Assembly (NCBI RefSeq): GCF_014235765.1
Contig: NZ_JACMYH010000001.1
Location: 868,001 to 932,000, forward strand
DNA from: Pseudomonas baltica
Lineage (GTDB): Bacteria; Pseudomonadota; Gammaproteobacteria; Pseudomonadales; Pseudomonadaceae
DNA: 64,000 bases
Reading direction: 5' to 3'
How positions within the stretch are numbered: position 1 is the first letter of the stretch; each line of letters opens with the position of its first letter. The notes under the pieces are model-generated. The model worked only from the letters and a program-made list of their open reading frames with translations, was not told where the DNA came from and made no database searches. Shown here piece after piece: positions 36,608 through 45,388 of the stretch. The position numbers and the translations under genes were made by a program.

Positions 36608-39600
36608 ATGAGATTCCATCCCGATGGCCCCTCGATACCAGATACCCTTTTGGAGCGCTGTGACGCTGGCCGCGTCGTGTTTCTGTGCGGTGCTGGAGTT
36701 TCGTTACCATCTGGAATGCCTACTTTCGTCGGCCTTACTAGGCACGTTATAGAATTCTTTGAACCGCCAGCCGACTCAGACATCATGGTCGCGTTTCGGC
36801 CATGGCTGGAGGGCCAGTCTGCAGCGAATGTCCCGCTCGACCAAATTTTCAACCTCCTCCACCTTGAGTACGGCAAGGATGAAGTTAACGCTCTGGTCAC
36901 AGAGCGACTGAGTGCCGCTCTGCCAATTAAAGATGCTGGACGTGAGCACGATCTGATCAAACGGATTTCTTCGAGTCAGAGCGGCGTGCCACAAATTGTC
37001 ACGACGAACTTCGACCGGTTGTTCGAGGCAGGACAAACGGGAGGGAGTCTTGCCTGGCATGTGCCACCTGCTTTTCCTGATCTGAACTTCGGATCGACGA
37101 TAGAAGGGATCACGTATCTTCACGGGCGACTGGTAGGTCCAGCCTCCGAAACTCATCCCTACGTGCTGAGCAGTGCGGACTTCGGACGTGCTTACCTCTC
37201 AGAAGGATGGGCCACCAATTTCATCAGGCACCTCCTCGAACGTCATACCGTCGTTTTAGTTGGGTATAAGGCGGAAGACCCTCCCGTCAAATATCTTCTT
37301 CAGGGCCTCAACCATGACGGCCAGTATGATCGGTCACGACTCTATGCTTTTGACCGTGGGCTTCCTGAGGACATCGAAGCCAAATGGCGTGACCGAGGGG
37401 TTACAGCCATAGCCTATTCCGATCACTCGGACCTATGGACGAGCATGGAAGCTTGGGCAGAACGGGCCGATGACCCGCGCAGGTGGCGTGCATCCACAAT
37501 CGCGCAAAGCCACCGGGACCCCAAGATTCTTACCCCTCATGAGCGTGGCCAAGTTGCTCATGTCCTTCGCTCGGTTCAGGGAGCGAGATTGTTCGCGGAA
37601 GCTGTTCCGGCGCCTCACCCTGAATGGTTATGTGTGATGGATGCGTATGTTCGGTCCGACAAACCAAGTCGCGGCCATGGCGCGGATGCAGAGGGCTTTG
37701 ACCCTATGGGCGCTTACGGTCTTGATGACGATCTGGGCGATATATCTGAGGATGACCGTAGACAAGGTGTCAGCAACGACAATCTCTTAGTCTGGCGCGA
37801 CGGAGACGACTATCCGCATGAGTTTCATCGGTTGGGTGGGCGACAGGCAGAAGGTTTCGAGGCGACGCCGACTAGGCTAGGCCACCTTATCTCGTGGATC
37901 AGTAAGGCCATCGAAAGCCCTGTGCTTGCCTGGTGGACCATTCGTCAGAGCGGTCTCCATCCACGACTTCTGCAGCAGATCGAGTGGCAATTGGATCATT
38001 CGAAGGTTCTTAACGATCGAGCTCGTCATATCTGGAATCTCATCCTTGAATACCATCGAGATCCTCGCACTCGTCAATGGAGTGGCGAATGGTTTGGCTT
38101 GATGGCACGAATTGATACAGAGGGATGGACGGCTGTTGTACTGAGAGAGTTTCGGAAAATTGGGACACCGCGATTGGATATCAAGCGATCATTCGGCTTG
38201 GGGCAGACGAGGCCTCCGTTGTTATCTTGGGAGGACATTCGCCTCGGCGATCTCGGACAGTTCGAAGTAAGGTTCCTAGATAAGCACAACGAAAAATTAG
38301 ACATCCCCGACGAACTACTACCACAGGTATTTGGCATCCTGCAGGAACAACTTGCGGTTGCCTCAGGGCTATTAGGGGATATCGGAACCACCTACTTTCG
38401 TACACCCACATGCTATCCGAAACGGCAGGTCGACGGGAAAGCTTACATCACGAATACTTCGCAGGCCGTGGCTTGGTTTGTGCAGCTTTTTGACCAGATG
38501 ACCAGTAGATGGCCAGAACTGGCAAAGGCACACGCAACGACTTGGCCAGCCACGGAGCGATTTTTCTTCCGAAAACTCAAACTCTATGCTTACAGTAAAG
38601 TAAACCTCTTCGAGGCCGACTCGGTTGCCGAGCAACTCTTGTTCTTAGATCAGGAGGTATTCTGGGACATCAATGTGGCCCGAGAGCTTCTTTTCCTGCT
38701 CGTGGACCGATGGGGAGAATTCTCTCAGGACAGCCAGAGTCAACTCACCAACCGCATCTTGACGGGCCCCGATCAGCCGTCTCACTGGTCTGATGAAGAG
38801 TTCCATAAGCTGCGGGTTAACATAGCCGCCAAATACGCCCGGTATCTCGAACTACAGGGTTGTGAACTCACGGCAGCTTGCAGTGAGCGGCTAGCCGAGA
38901 TGATCGGAGGTATTTTTGGTTGGAGCGACGCTTGGGCGAACTCGACGGTGGTCGAACGGGGCATTCATACGGGCTGGGTCGGTACGGATGAGAAACCAGA
39001 TGCAGTTTTGGACCTTCCCGTTAACTTGGTAGTCTCCAGGGCAAAGGAAGAACTGAACCGTGATTTTGGTAGCTTGACCGAGAACCGGCCTTTCACTGGT
39101 TTGGTGAAAGCCAATCCGCGCAAAGCGTTGTCTGCTCTGACAATTGCAGGAAAAGATGACGACTACCCAGAGGCGTTCTGGTCGTCCATGATCAATGAAC
39201 TTCCTGAAGACATTACGCCCAGGTTGAGACGGGTATTCTTGAACCGACTAGCGCGACTACCACATGAAGTGATCGCCAAGCTGAGCCTTACCATGAGCCA
39301 ATGGCTCGAAAAGAACCTGGTCGCAGTCCTTGCGTTTGATGATGATCTCGGCTGGGCAGTCTACGATCATATCGTTGATGGCATCCTGAGCGGTGCGGTA
39401 GAGGCCGCGAAAAGCGGTCTTGGCGAAATGCGCCAAGGTGGAAAGCTCATTGAGCAGTCCAGGCGTACATATATGCATGCAATCAACAGCCCTGTCGGCA
39501 TGTGCACTAACGCCCTTTTCCACGCAGTGCCCGGAGAGAAACAGAAGGCATGCTCAACAATCCCAGATCACATCAAGTCTCGTGTCGAACGCCTCTTTGC

Positions 39601-40417
39601 GGCGCCAGGTGAGGGATCAGATCATGCCGTGTCAATAGCGAGCAATAAGTTGAACTGGCTCATGTTCGTAGACCCAGCCTGGTCCGGGAATCACCTTATT
39701 CCAATGTTGGTGTTCGAGCATCCGGCTTCGGAACCAGCATGGAACGGGTTTCTTAGTAGCGGGAGCGTTCCTTTGCCGCCGTTGCTAGAGATCATCAAAC
39801 CGCTCCTGCTTGACCTATTCCCGTGGATCGAAGGATTTTCATGGGATCGCGATCTTTTAAGTGTAGCCGCCGCATGGCTGGGCTTCATGCGCATGTTTTA
39901 CCAGGATGAGCCGAGTGGTCTTGTAAAAGGCGAAATGCGTTCTGTTTTTCGAGCAATGTCTGATGATATCCGGAGCAGGTTCATTTCCTGGTTAGGCCAG
40001 TTCGGACAGGAAAACGAGAGTGGCTGGACCAGACACGTCATTCCCTTAATCAACGAGGAGTGGCCGAGAGAACGCCGATACAGGACCTCCGCATCGATGA
40101 GAGCCTGGATAAACCTACTTGATGACACCGGCGATAGTTTCCCCGCGGTATATGAAGCGGTAAAGAAATTCTTGGTACCGGTGGAGACAAATGAGTATCC
40201 ATTCTATCGATTTACTCGAGAGCTGAACGATCAAAAGCCGATTACCGTTTTGTTCCCTGAAGCAACGCTAGATTTGATGAATAGAGTAACGCCGCAGATT
40301 CTTACCCGTCCGCCATATGAGTTACCGAAGGTGCTAGCTCTGATATTAGAAACCGAGCCTAGCCTGATGTCAGACTCGCGCTATTTACGCCTTATAGATC
40401 TTGTTGAGCGGAGCTAG
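36608..40417 (+). CDS. SIR2-domain anti-phage protein, DSR1-like (NAD+-depleting effector candidate)
   Basis: 1269 residues. The N-terminal sirtuin-like domain (about 1-300) has VVFLCGAGVSLPSGMPTF (GAG NAD loop, 28-30), VTTNFDRLFE with Asn134, and TYLHGRLVG with His172. These correspond to the catalytic Asn/His of defence-associated sirtuins (N133/H171 in DSR2). A further motif is GYKAEDPPVKYLL (about 217-229). The remaining ~950 residues are probably helical sensor/oligomerisation sequence, without a recognisable TPR or STAND nucleotide-binding site. DSR proteins hydrolyse NAD+ on sensing phage proteins and abort infection. Assignment to DSR1 rather than another SIR2 effector rests on size and layout. 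Confidence 0.82.
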   Translation: MRFHPDGPSIPDTLLERCDAGRVVFLCGAGVSLPSGMPTFVGLTRHVIEFFEPPADSDIMVAFRPWLEGQSAANVPLDQIFNLLHLEYGKDEVNALVTERLSAALPIKDAGREHDLIKRISSSQSGVPQIVTTNFDRLFEAGQTGGSLAWHVPPAFPDLNFGSTIEGITYLHGRLVGPASETHPYVLSSADFGRAYLSEGWATNFIRHLLERHTVVLVGYKAEDPPVKYLLQGLNHDGQYDRSRLYAFDRGLPEDIEAKWRDRGVTAIAYSDHSDLWTSMEAWAERADDPRRWRASTIAQSHRDPKILTPHERGQVAHVLRSVQGARLFAEAVPAPHPEWLCVMDAYVRSDKPSRGHGADAEGFDPMGAYGLDDDLGDISEDDRRQGVSNDNLLVWRDGDDYPHEFHRLGGRQAEGFEATPTRLGHLISWISKAIESPVLAWWTIRQSGLHPRLLQQIEWQLDHSKVLNDRARHIWNLILEYHRDPRTRQWSGEWFGLMARIDTEGWTAVVLREFRKIGTPRLDIKRSFGLGQTRPPLLSWEDIRLGDLGQFEVRFLDKHNEKLDIPDELLPQVFGILQEQLAVASGLLGDIGTTYFRTPTCYPKRQVDGKAYITNTSQAVAWFVQLFDQMTSRWPELAKAHATTWPATERFFFRKLKLYAYSKVNLFEADSVAEQLLFLDQEVFWDINVARELLFLLVDRWGEFSQDSQSQLTNRILTGPDQPSHWSDEEFHKLRVNIAAKYARYLELQGCELTAACSERLAEMIGGIFGWSDAWANSTVVERGIHTGWVGTDEKPDAVLDLPVNLVVSRAKEELNRDFGSLTENRPFTGLVKANPRKALSALTIAGKDDDYPEAFWSSMINELPEDITPRLRRVFLNRLARLPHEVIAKLSLTMSQWLEKNLVAVLAFDDDLGWAVYDHIVDGILSGAVEAAKSGLGEMRQGGKLIEQSRRTYMHAINSPVGMCTNALFHAVPGEKQKACSTIPDHIKSRVERLFAAPGEGSDHAVSIASNKLNWLMFVDPAWSGNHLIPMLVFEHPASEPAWNGFLSSGSVPLPPLLEIIKPLLLDLFPWIEGFSWDRDLLSVAAAWLGFMRMFYQDEPSGLVKGEMRSVFRAMSDDIRSRFISWLGQFGQENESGWTRHVIPLINEEWPRERRYRTSASMRAWINLLDDTGDSFPAVYEAVKKFLVPVETNEYPFYRFTRELNDQKPITVLFPEATLDLMNRVTPQILTRPPYELPKVLALILETEPSLMSDSRYLRLIDLVERS

Positions 40418-41463
40418 ATCTTGATATGCCTGACTGAGAGCTCAGCGAGTTTTGCCTGAAATCCAGGCCAACCGATCACTTGGCTCGGCTATCAGCGATC
40501 CCATACGGGGGGCTGCTTTGGATGGGAGGCTGCCGAACGCCATTTAGTATAGTAAACTGAATGGCGCCGGTCTGTAGCGCCGCGGCGTAAGAGAACGCAG
40601 CTAACACGATGTGATCGAATTAATGGCAAATAGACAGGCGCGGATGGACAAGGCACACTCCCCTGAGCCAAACAGCTCGAAAGGATAATATAATGCCTTC
40701 TGAACCTAATTTCCACGGAAGGAACTGTAATAGACTCACACAGATATCTGTAAGCTAGCGGGCGAGACCATGAGAGTGAATGGGAAGATCCGTGAGCCCT
40801 TTCTGGTACGTAGATCCTACCCTACTGCACATGAGGATTTATTAGTGCAATAGGCGTCACCACTTGAAGTGCTCTGACGTGCGTCCGCCAGCGCCCTTAA
40901 CATAAATATTCTGCCGTGAGAGCTGCGAAAGACAGGATTGCATACAGCTGTCGACCATAGGACCTACGACAAATAGCAGGACCATACACGGGTGGCGCAA
41001 ATTCCTACCCGACTGGTAATTAGCGGTGATTTTCATCGCGGCTTGCGTGACGTTGAACGAAGCAGCGGAGACAGTCGTACGCATCTATTCGGTTCAAGAC
41101 TGCGAGACAGGTTCAATAAGCTATCTACAAAGGCCTTGCAGGCGGAAGCACGCGATCAATTACACACTATATGCGTGATCGTCTACGCAGCGGGTGTATG
41201 GCGGAGCGGCTACGACGATCAAGAACAGTCTCCTGTCAAAGCCAAGTCTACCTGTGAAATTCAAAACCTTACGCCAGACACGGTCTTGACACGTCGAGAA
41301 TGGCATCCGTAGATTGAGACGATCCGGCAGTGCTGGCCAAACCTCCGACCCGTTCTGCAGGTTACAAATCAAATTAATCAGCCTAGGGCTCCAACTTTTC
41401 CAGCAATTTTCTTAGTTTGATTTGGATATCGGATCCAACGTGCAACCCTTTGAAAAATCAGAG
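40418..41463. other. 1-kb gap between the two defence genes, with a hairpin
   Basis: No convincing gene. Several 70-106 codon frames on both strands lack ribosome sites and do not look like proteins. An 11-bp inverted repeat (CGCCATTTAGT...ACTGAATGGCG, 40538-40566, one G-U pair) lies about 120 bp after the SIR2 stop and may stabilise or end its mRNA, though no T-run follows. The remainder could hold a decayed gene or a non-coding RNA. Confidence 0.5.
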
Positions 41464-43062
41464 TTAGCCTGTATTGAATATGTCCTCGCGTAGTTTTTCA
41501 TAGACTACCATCCCGGGTTTGACCAGCTTCGATAAAGTGTTTCGCGCGAATGCCAGTGCATCGTTTCCAGCCTGCGTTAGAGAAAGAATTTTCTTTGCCG
41601 AATTGTATATGCTGCCCGCAGCCTTCTTAACGTCATCTGCAGAATGCCCTTGGCTTACTACGCTCTCGATCGCTCTAGCTTTCGCCGCAATCAAGTCTGC
41701 GGCCATTCCTGGTTTCCCTTGGGACTCACAAAGGGCGATTAATACCTCGTCGTCATAGAGATAAGCCTCGAGGTGCCGGAGACTTAAGACACGTATACCT
41801 TTGCTTTTGAATTCCGCAACGTCATCTGGAGCATGATCGTCCAAGTCAATCAGGCGGTTTATTTGGATGCCAGGGGCGAGTTTTGGTAAAACTGTGGCAA
41901 GTCCGATGAAATCATTCTGCACTTCCTTCGAGTTCCCCGCAGAAATGAACATAGTGTCGGGCATCTCATCATTGAAGATCGAATTATAGATCCGAGCGTC
42001 ATGGTCGGTATTTTTTCCAGCTATCATACCCTTTGGGTTGCCTTCACAGATGACGACTAGCTTGGGCGCGACAAGTGCAGTGAGATCGTCGAGGGCAACA
42101 TGCATTACCCCTTCCCAAAAGGCACGTGTGGGCCTGCTCGGAGTCAATGTAATAGCTTGGTCAAAATCGTGACCACTAAAATCTACGAACGCGACCGAAG
42201 AAGGGGCAGCGTCGTACATCTCGCGTGCTTTTCGCATCATCCCGATAGAGTGGGACGCGATCCAGAGCTGGGAGTTATCAGGGAGCAGATTGATGAGCTC
42301 TTGGAGCAATGCACCCTGCAACCGCGTATTCATGTGGATTTCTGGTTCGTCTATGCAATACACAGCATCTACATAGCTGCGACGTTTGACGACTAGATCA
42401 AGAATCATGTCAAAAGAGGCCTTTTCACCCCCAGAAAGATTCTTGTAGTCGAAGCCCGTCGAGGTACCTTTACTGAACTGGAACGACCCGTCTGCAAGAG
42501 GATTACCAATGCCGGTAAAGGTTAAATCGGGGAACAATCGCTTGAACGGCTTTTGTACTTCTCCAATCAACTTCTCGCGATAATCTCCCATAGTCGTAGC
42601 AGATGACTCGTTGACGAATATGTCCTCCATCGCCTGCGAGGCAAGGCGCTGGTAGTTGACACTTACCGTAGCGTCCGGCTCAATTAGCCGTGCCAGATTT
42701 AGGCTTGCGAGCACGGGTCCCTGTCGTTGGAGAGAGTAGATAGAAAACTCATGGTCGCTCCTATACGCACTGCGTACGTAAAGGTTTCCCTGACTGAATC
42801 CATTGCCGGAGTCGGTGGTTAGCGAGATCCTGGAATGTAAGTTAACGAGCTCTTCCTGAGGCCGATTGTAGTATTTAGCGTCCTCGGTCCAACCGTATTG
42901 ACTATCTATTCGATACTTTAGCAGTAAAGCATCGAAGAGAGACGACTTGCCTGAACCGTTTGGCCCAGTCAAAACCACTAATTTGGCGGTTGACGGAATC
43001 TCAGTAATAGTTAGATCACAAAATTTCCGGAAATTTCTTACTCTGATGTCGAGCAGACGCAT
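41464..43062 (-). CDS. OLD-family AAA ATPase with TOPRIM domain, PARIS (fused AriAB)-like candidate
   Basis: 532 residues from the ATG at 43062 (MRLLDIRVRNFRKF). ABC/SMC-type ATPase: Walker A GPNGSGKS (33-40), signature LSGGEKASFDM (about 207), Walker B VYCIDEPEIHMN (about 234-243) and the H-loop ASHSIGM (about 267). A TOPRIM-like half follows: LVVICEGNPKG (about 334, Glu) and RLIDLDDH (about 403, DxD), then LRHLEAYLYDDE, which resembles the DUF4435/AriB end. OLD nucleases, GajA and PARIS share this plan. No GajB helicase is adjacent, so a stand-alone OLD or fused PARIS-type defence protein is most likely. It converges on the SIR2 gene. Confidence 0.8.
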   Translation of the reverse strand: MRLLDIRVRNFRKFCDLTITEIPSTAKLVVLTGPNGSGKSSLFDALLLKYRIDSQYGWTEDAKYYNRPQEELVNLHSRISLTTDSGNGFSQGNLYVRSAYRSDHEFSIYSLQRQGPVLASLNLARLIEPDATVSVNYQRLASQAMEDIFVNESSATTMGDYREKLIGEVQKPFKRLFPDLTFTGIGNPLADGSFQFSKGTSTGFDYKNLSGGEKASFDMILDLVVKRRSYVDAVYCIDEPEIHMNTRLQGALLQELINLLPDNSQLWIASHSIGMMRKAREMYDAAPSSVAFVDFSGHDFDQAITLTPSRPTRAFWEGVMHVALDDLTALVAPKLVVICEGNPKGMIAGKNTDHDARIYNSIFNDEMPDTMFISAGNSKEVQNDFIGLATVLPKLAPGIQINRLIDLDDHAPDDVAEFKSKGIRVLSLRHLEAYLYDDEVLIALCESQGKPGMAADLIAAKARAIESVVSQGHSADDVKKAAGSIYNSAKKILSLTQAGNDALAFARNTLSKLVKPGMVVYEKLREDIFNTG

Positions 43063-43395
43063 AGTGCCCTCTAAGTATCCAGTACTGATTCTCGACGCAT
43101 TGATTGAGCAACTATGGGCAGATGGGCACGTCCGATCTCTCGCCTTGCGCAACCGCGACCTGAGTTATTATCTCTCGCTTGCTTAGGCTAAGCACGCATT
43201 TTTTTCCTATACTAGTTATAGCTACCATAAGCACAACCTTGCATAGCAGAGCTGCAGTCGATAACTGCAATTGACGAAGTAGGCTTGATAGTGGCCATCC
43301 CAGTCGACAGGTACAAATTTTTGGTGATACCGGAATCGAGCAAGGCCGAGTTGATCCCTAACTAGCTGTTCCCAAGTAGGAGCGGCGCGGTCAGA

Positions 43396-43860
43396 TCAGA
43401 CGCCATCGTTACAGTTAACGTGGTGATTAATGGAAATAAGTCCGCCCCCCGCAGTTCCTAAGAGACCATGCCGTAGCACTACGCCATCTCTGATCAACAT
43501 CCAATACATCTTGTTCCCTGTGTATCCGCCGTATGAGTTCTTGGCGTTGATCGTGGCGCAAACAGTATATCCAAACACCGGCTTACGCTGTGCATATATG
43601 AACTCTTTGCGGGGTTTGCTAATGCCTTTGAACACCGCAGACTGCGGATCTTTGAGGCTATCACTGGCCCAGTTCTTTACAATTTCTTCATAATTCTGCG
43701 GATATTTACCCGCGTCCGCTGAGGCCAGTTCTGCAGCCGTTGGGTCTACCAGCTCGGTCATGCCTGCCGTGGAACTGTAGACAACACCGGCACGATTTTG
43801 AGGGGCTGATACGCAGCCCGAAATTGCTAGCGATAGAAGGATTATAGTCGAAAATTTCAT
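43396..43860 (-). CDS. lipoprotein of unknown function (154 aa)
   Basis: MKFSTIILLSLAISGCVSAP is a lipoprotein signal with lipobox AISGC. The mature region has IVKNWASDSLKDPQSAVFKGISKPRK, a pattern I associate with small envelope proteins found beside chromosomal and phage genes, and YTVCATINAKNSYGGYTGNKMYWMLIRDG. Function unknown. It is preceded by the 330-bp spacer from the OLD-like gene and is transcribed in the same direction, though it probably has its own promoter. Confidence 0.8.
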   Translation of the reverse strand: MKFSTIILLSLAISGCVSAPQNRAGVVYSSTAGMTELVDPTAAELASADAGKYPQNYEEIVKNWASDSLKDPQSAVFKGISKPRKEFIYAQRKPVFGYTVCATINAKNSYGGYTGNKMYWMLIRDGVVLRHGLLGTAGGGLISINHHVNCNDGV

Positions 43861-44403
43861 TATTCAAGTCCTTTTGAGCTGAACGTGTAGCTGGGGTAAC
43901 AATGTGCCACTCCGACTGTTAGTCGTCAATTCCATTCAATCCACCGACGCCGTCCCCGAGCCGCCAAGGCGTCTTTTGCCCGCGAAATACGAAGACTGCA
44001 ATCATGGCTCGAAAAATGCAGAAGTTTCAGCGTAGTGCGAATCTGCTTAGAATATGGTGAGCGAGATGCGCAGTTCTGCCCTCCCCGCATATATGAATGA
44101 AAGCTGCGTGCAACATAGGGCTTCGCTCTTGTAGCGCGTTGGCATTTTGCCAGTAGTGCTGACTTCATCTCAATACCAGCGAATCCAACCACCGCACTAG
44201 CATGCCGTTCCGAAACCTAAAGGTTAGCCAGGGCAAATCAAAATAACCATGGGCGACCGATCAAGAGTTGAAACAAAGACTTTGGAGGGGGGAGTAAATC
44301 CGCTAAAATGCTCGGTATAGTGCGCCACTTAGGTGTACCTAAACGCTGTCACACTTCGAGATTTCTTACTGATAAATCCTTGAAAATTCAAGAATTTAGA
44401 GAT
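43861..44403. other. right end of the island, no clear gene
   Basis: An 88-codon frame (43926-44192, minus strand) is arginine/serine-rich and lacks a ribosome site, so I do not call it. A perfect 14-bp palindrome CTTGAAAATTCAAG lies at 44379-44392, just outside the ffs repeat. It now sits immediately downstream of the ffs 3' end and could be an integrase site or part of an RNA 3' hairpin. Confidence 0.45.
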
Positions 44404-44479
44404 AGGTGGCAACCCTACCAGCCACACCCCGGCACACAATGTTCCCGCTGTGGCTGCTTCCTTCCGGATCTGACCAGGT
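44404..44479. repeat. attR: 76-bp direct repeat within intact ffs
   Basis: Identical base for base to 27763-27838. This copy is continuous with the ffs 5' part and promoter, so integration leaves a complete 4.5S RNA gene on this side. Confidence 0.92.
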
Positions 44480-44517
44480 TCACGGGTAATCGTTGCGGGG
44501 GGACCGGCAGGGTCACC
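44405..44517 (-). ncRNA. ffs: signal recognition particle RNA (4.5S RNA)
   Basis: About 113 nt. The ends pair (GGTGACCCTGCC with GGTAGGGTTGCCACC), and the conserved domain IV reads TCAGATCCGGAAGGAAGCAGCC with the GGAA tetraloop, as in the E. coli 4.5S RNA. It binds Ffh to target membrane proteins cotranslationally and is essential in well-studied bacteria. It is transcribed toward the island; its natural neighbours are dnaX on the 3' side and ligA on the 5' side. Confidence 0.95.
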
Positions 44518-44550
44518 ATAACGACACTCGCTTGGTAGCGAGCGGGGGCC

Positions 44551-44578
44551 ATTGTACCGGTCCTGACAGAAGTTACAA
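44551..44578 (-). promoter_or_regulatory. promoter of ffs
   Basis: On the minus strand TTGTAA (44578-44573) and TACAAT (44556-44551) are separated by 16 bp, close to the sigma-70 consensus. The transcript would start near 44544 and include a small leader hairpin (CTCGCTACCAAGCGAG) removed by 5' processing before the mature end at 44517. Confidence 0.7.
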
Positions 44579-44734
44579 CCCGTTGCGCGAGATAAAATTT
44601 GTAGGGCTGTCAGGGACTTGGCGTGGACTGGTTTGTACGGTACAGCGTAGGCGCGGATTGCTTGCGCGCAAGACAAGCGACAGCCGTGATGTGAATTGGT
44701 AACGTCGCAACATGTCCCCTGCCTGGTGCTTGCG

Positions 44735-45217
44735 ATGAATGTTCTGACGCCCTACCCCGACTTGTCGCCTACACAGCTGCAGCAATTGATGGATATCGAG
44801 ATTCGCCCGGAGCAGAGGCAGTATGCCGGGGATGTGGACATGGCGCTGTATACCTTGCTGGGCTGCACCGATGGTGAGATCCAAGGTTTCGCGCTGCTGG
44901 TGGATGAGGTGCCGAAAGGATTTCTGCTGCTCAAGCATGGACGATTCGTGCCGGAATGGGCGCATCCGCAGGCGGCGACCTTGCATGCATTGCAGGTGGA
45001 TCGGCGCATGCAGGGACGTGGGCTGGGGCGGGCTTGTCTGCAAGGCCTGCCTGATGCAGCGCGCGGTGCGTGGCCTGGGGTGCAACAGCTGGAGTTGTCG
45101 GTGGATGCTGACAATGTGGCGGGCATTGGGTTGTACAAGGCGCTGGGGTGGGTGGATCGCGGTGAAGCGTACCGTGGACGGATTGGTTATGAGCGCAGGT
45201 TCGTGCTTGCGCTCTAG
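44735..45217 (+). CDS. GNAT-family N-acetyltransferase
   Basis: 160 residues. Acetyl-CoA binding motif A is LQVDRRMQGRGLGRACLQG (Q/RxxGxG/A) and LELSVDADNVAGIGLYKALGWVDRGE is the C-terminal motif B. The substrate is unknown. The ATG at 44735 (MNVLTPYPDL) was chosen; the frame continues to 44696. It lies divergent to ffs and next to a REP pair. Confidence 0.9.
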   Translation: MNVLTPYPDLSPTQLQQLMDIEIRPEQRQYAGDVDMALYTLLGCTDGEIQGFALLVDEVPKGFLLLKHGRFVPEWAHPQAATLHALQVDRRMQGRGLGRACLQGLPDAARGAWPGVQQLELSVDADNVAGIGLYKALGWVDRGEAYRGRIGYERRFVLAL

Positions 45218-45254
45218 AGACAGCAGCTCTCTTTGCAGCAGCGCTACCCCGCCT

Positions 45255-45361
45255 TCGTGGGAGCGGGCCCTGCCCGCGAAAGCGTATGAATGGGCGGTGC
45301 ACATTTCGGATCAGGCGGTGAATGTGCGGGCCTCTTCGCGGGCAGAGCCCGCTCCCACAGG
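45255..45361. repeat. REP pair (GTGGGAGCGGGC type)
   Basis: GTGGGAGCGGGCCCTGCCCG at 45258 and its inverted mate CGGGCAGAGCCCGCTCCCAC ending near 45359 enclose about 55 bp. This is a different REP sequence type from the arrays at 20.9 and 23.1 kb. It lies between the convergent GNAT and metallopeptidase genes. Confidence 0.85.
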
Positions 45362-45388
45362 GGGGGTGTGCGGGCATCGGCCGGTTTG

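Larger units (their letters stand above)
27763..44479. mobile_element. 16.6-kb genomic island integrated in ffs (4.5S RNA gene)
   Basis: The boundaries are identical 76-bp direct repeats of the ffs 3' portion; the integrase gene starts 165 bp inside the left repeat. The interior is visibly more AT-rich and patchier in coding density than the flanks (most strongly 29.6-32.8 kb). Cargo includes a SIR2-domain protein, an AAA-TOPRIM protein, a serine recombinase, a P-loop/HTH protein, an XRE regulator and lipoproteins. The flanking chromosome is the usual dnaX side on the left and ligA side on the right. No conjugation genes were found, so it is an integrative island that would need helper transfer. 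Confidence 0.9.

Noticed and set aside
40992-41312. 106-codon plus-strand frame in the gap between defence genes
   Set aside because: Starts at GTG without ribosome site, no recognisable domain.
41464-43062. Gabija system
   Set aside because: The GajA-like layout is present, but no GajB helicase gene is adjacent.
43926-44192. 88-codon minus-strand frame near attR, possible excisionase
   Set aside because: Arg/Ser-rich low-complexity sequence, no HTH, no ribosome site.
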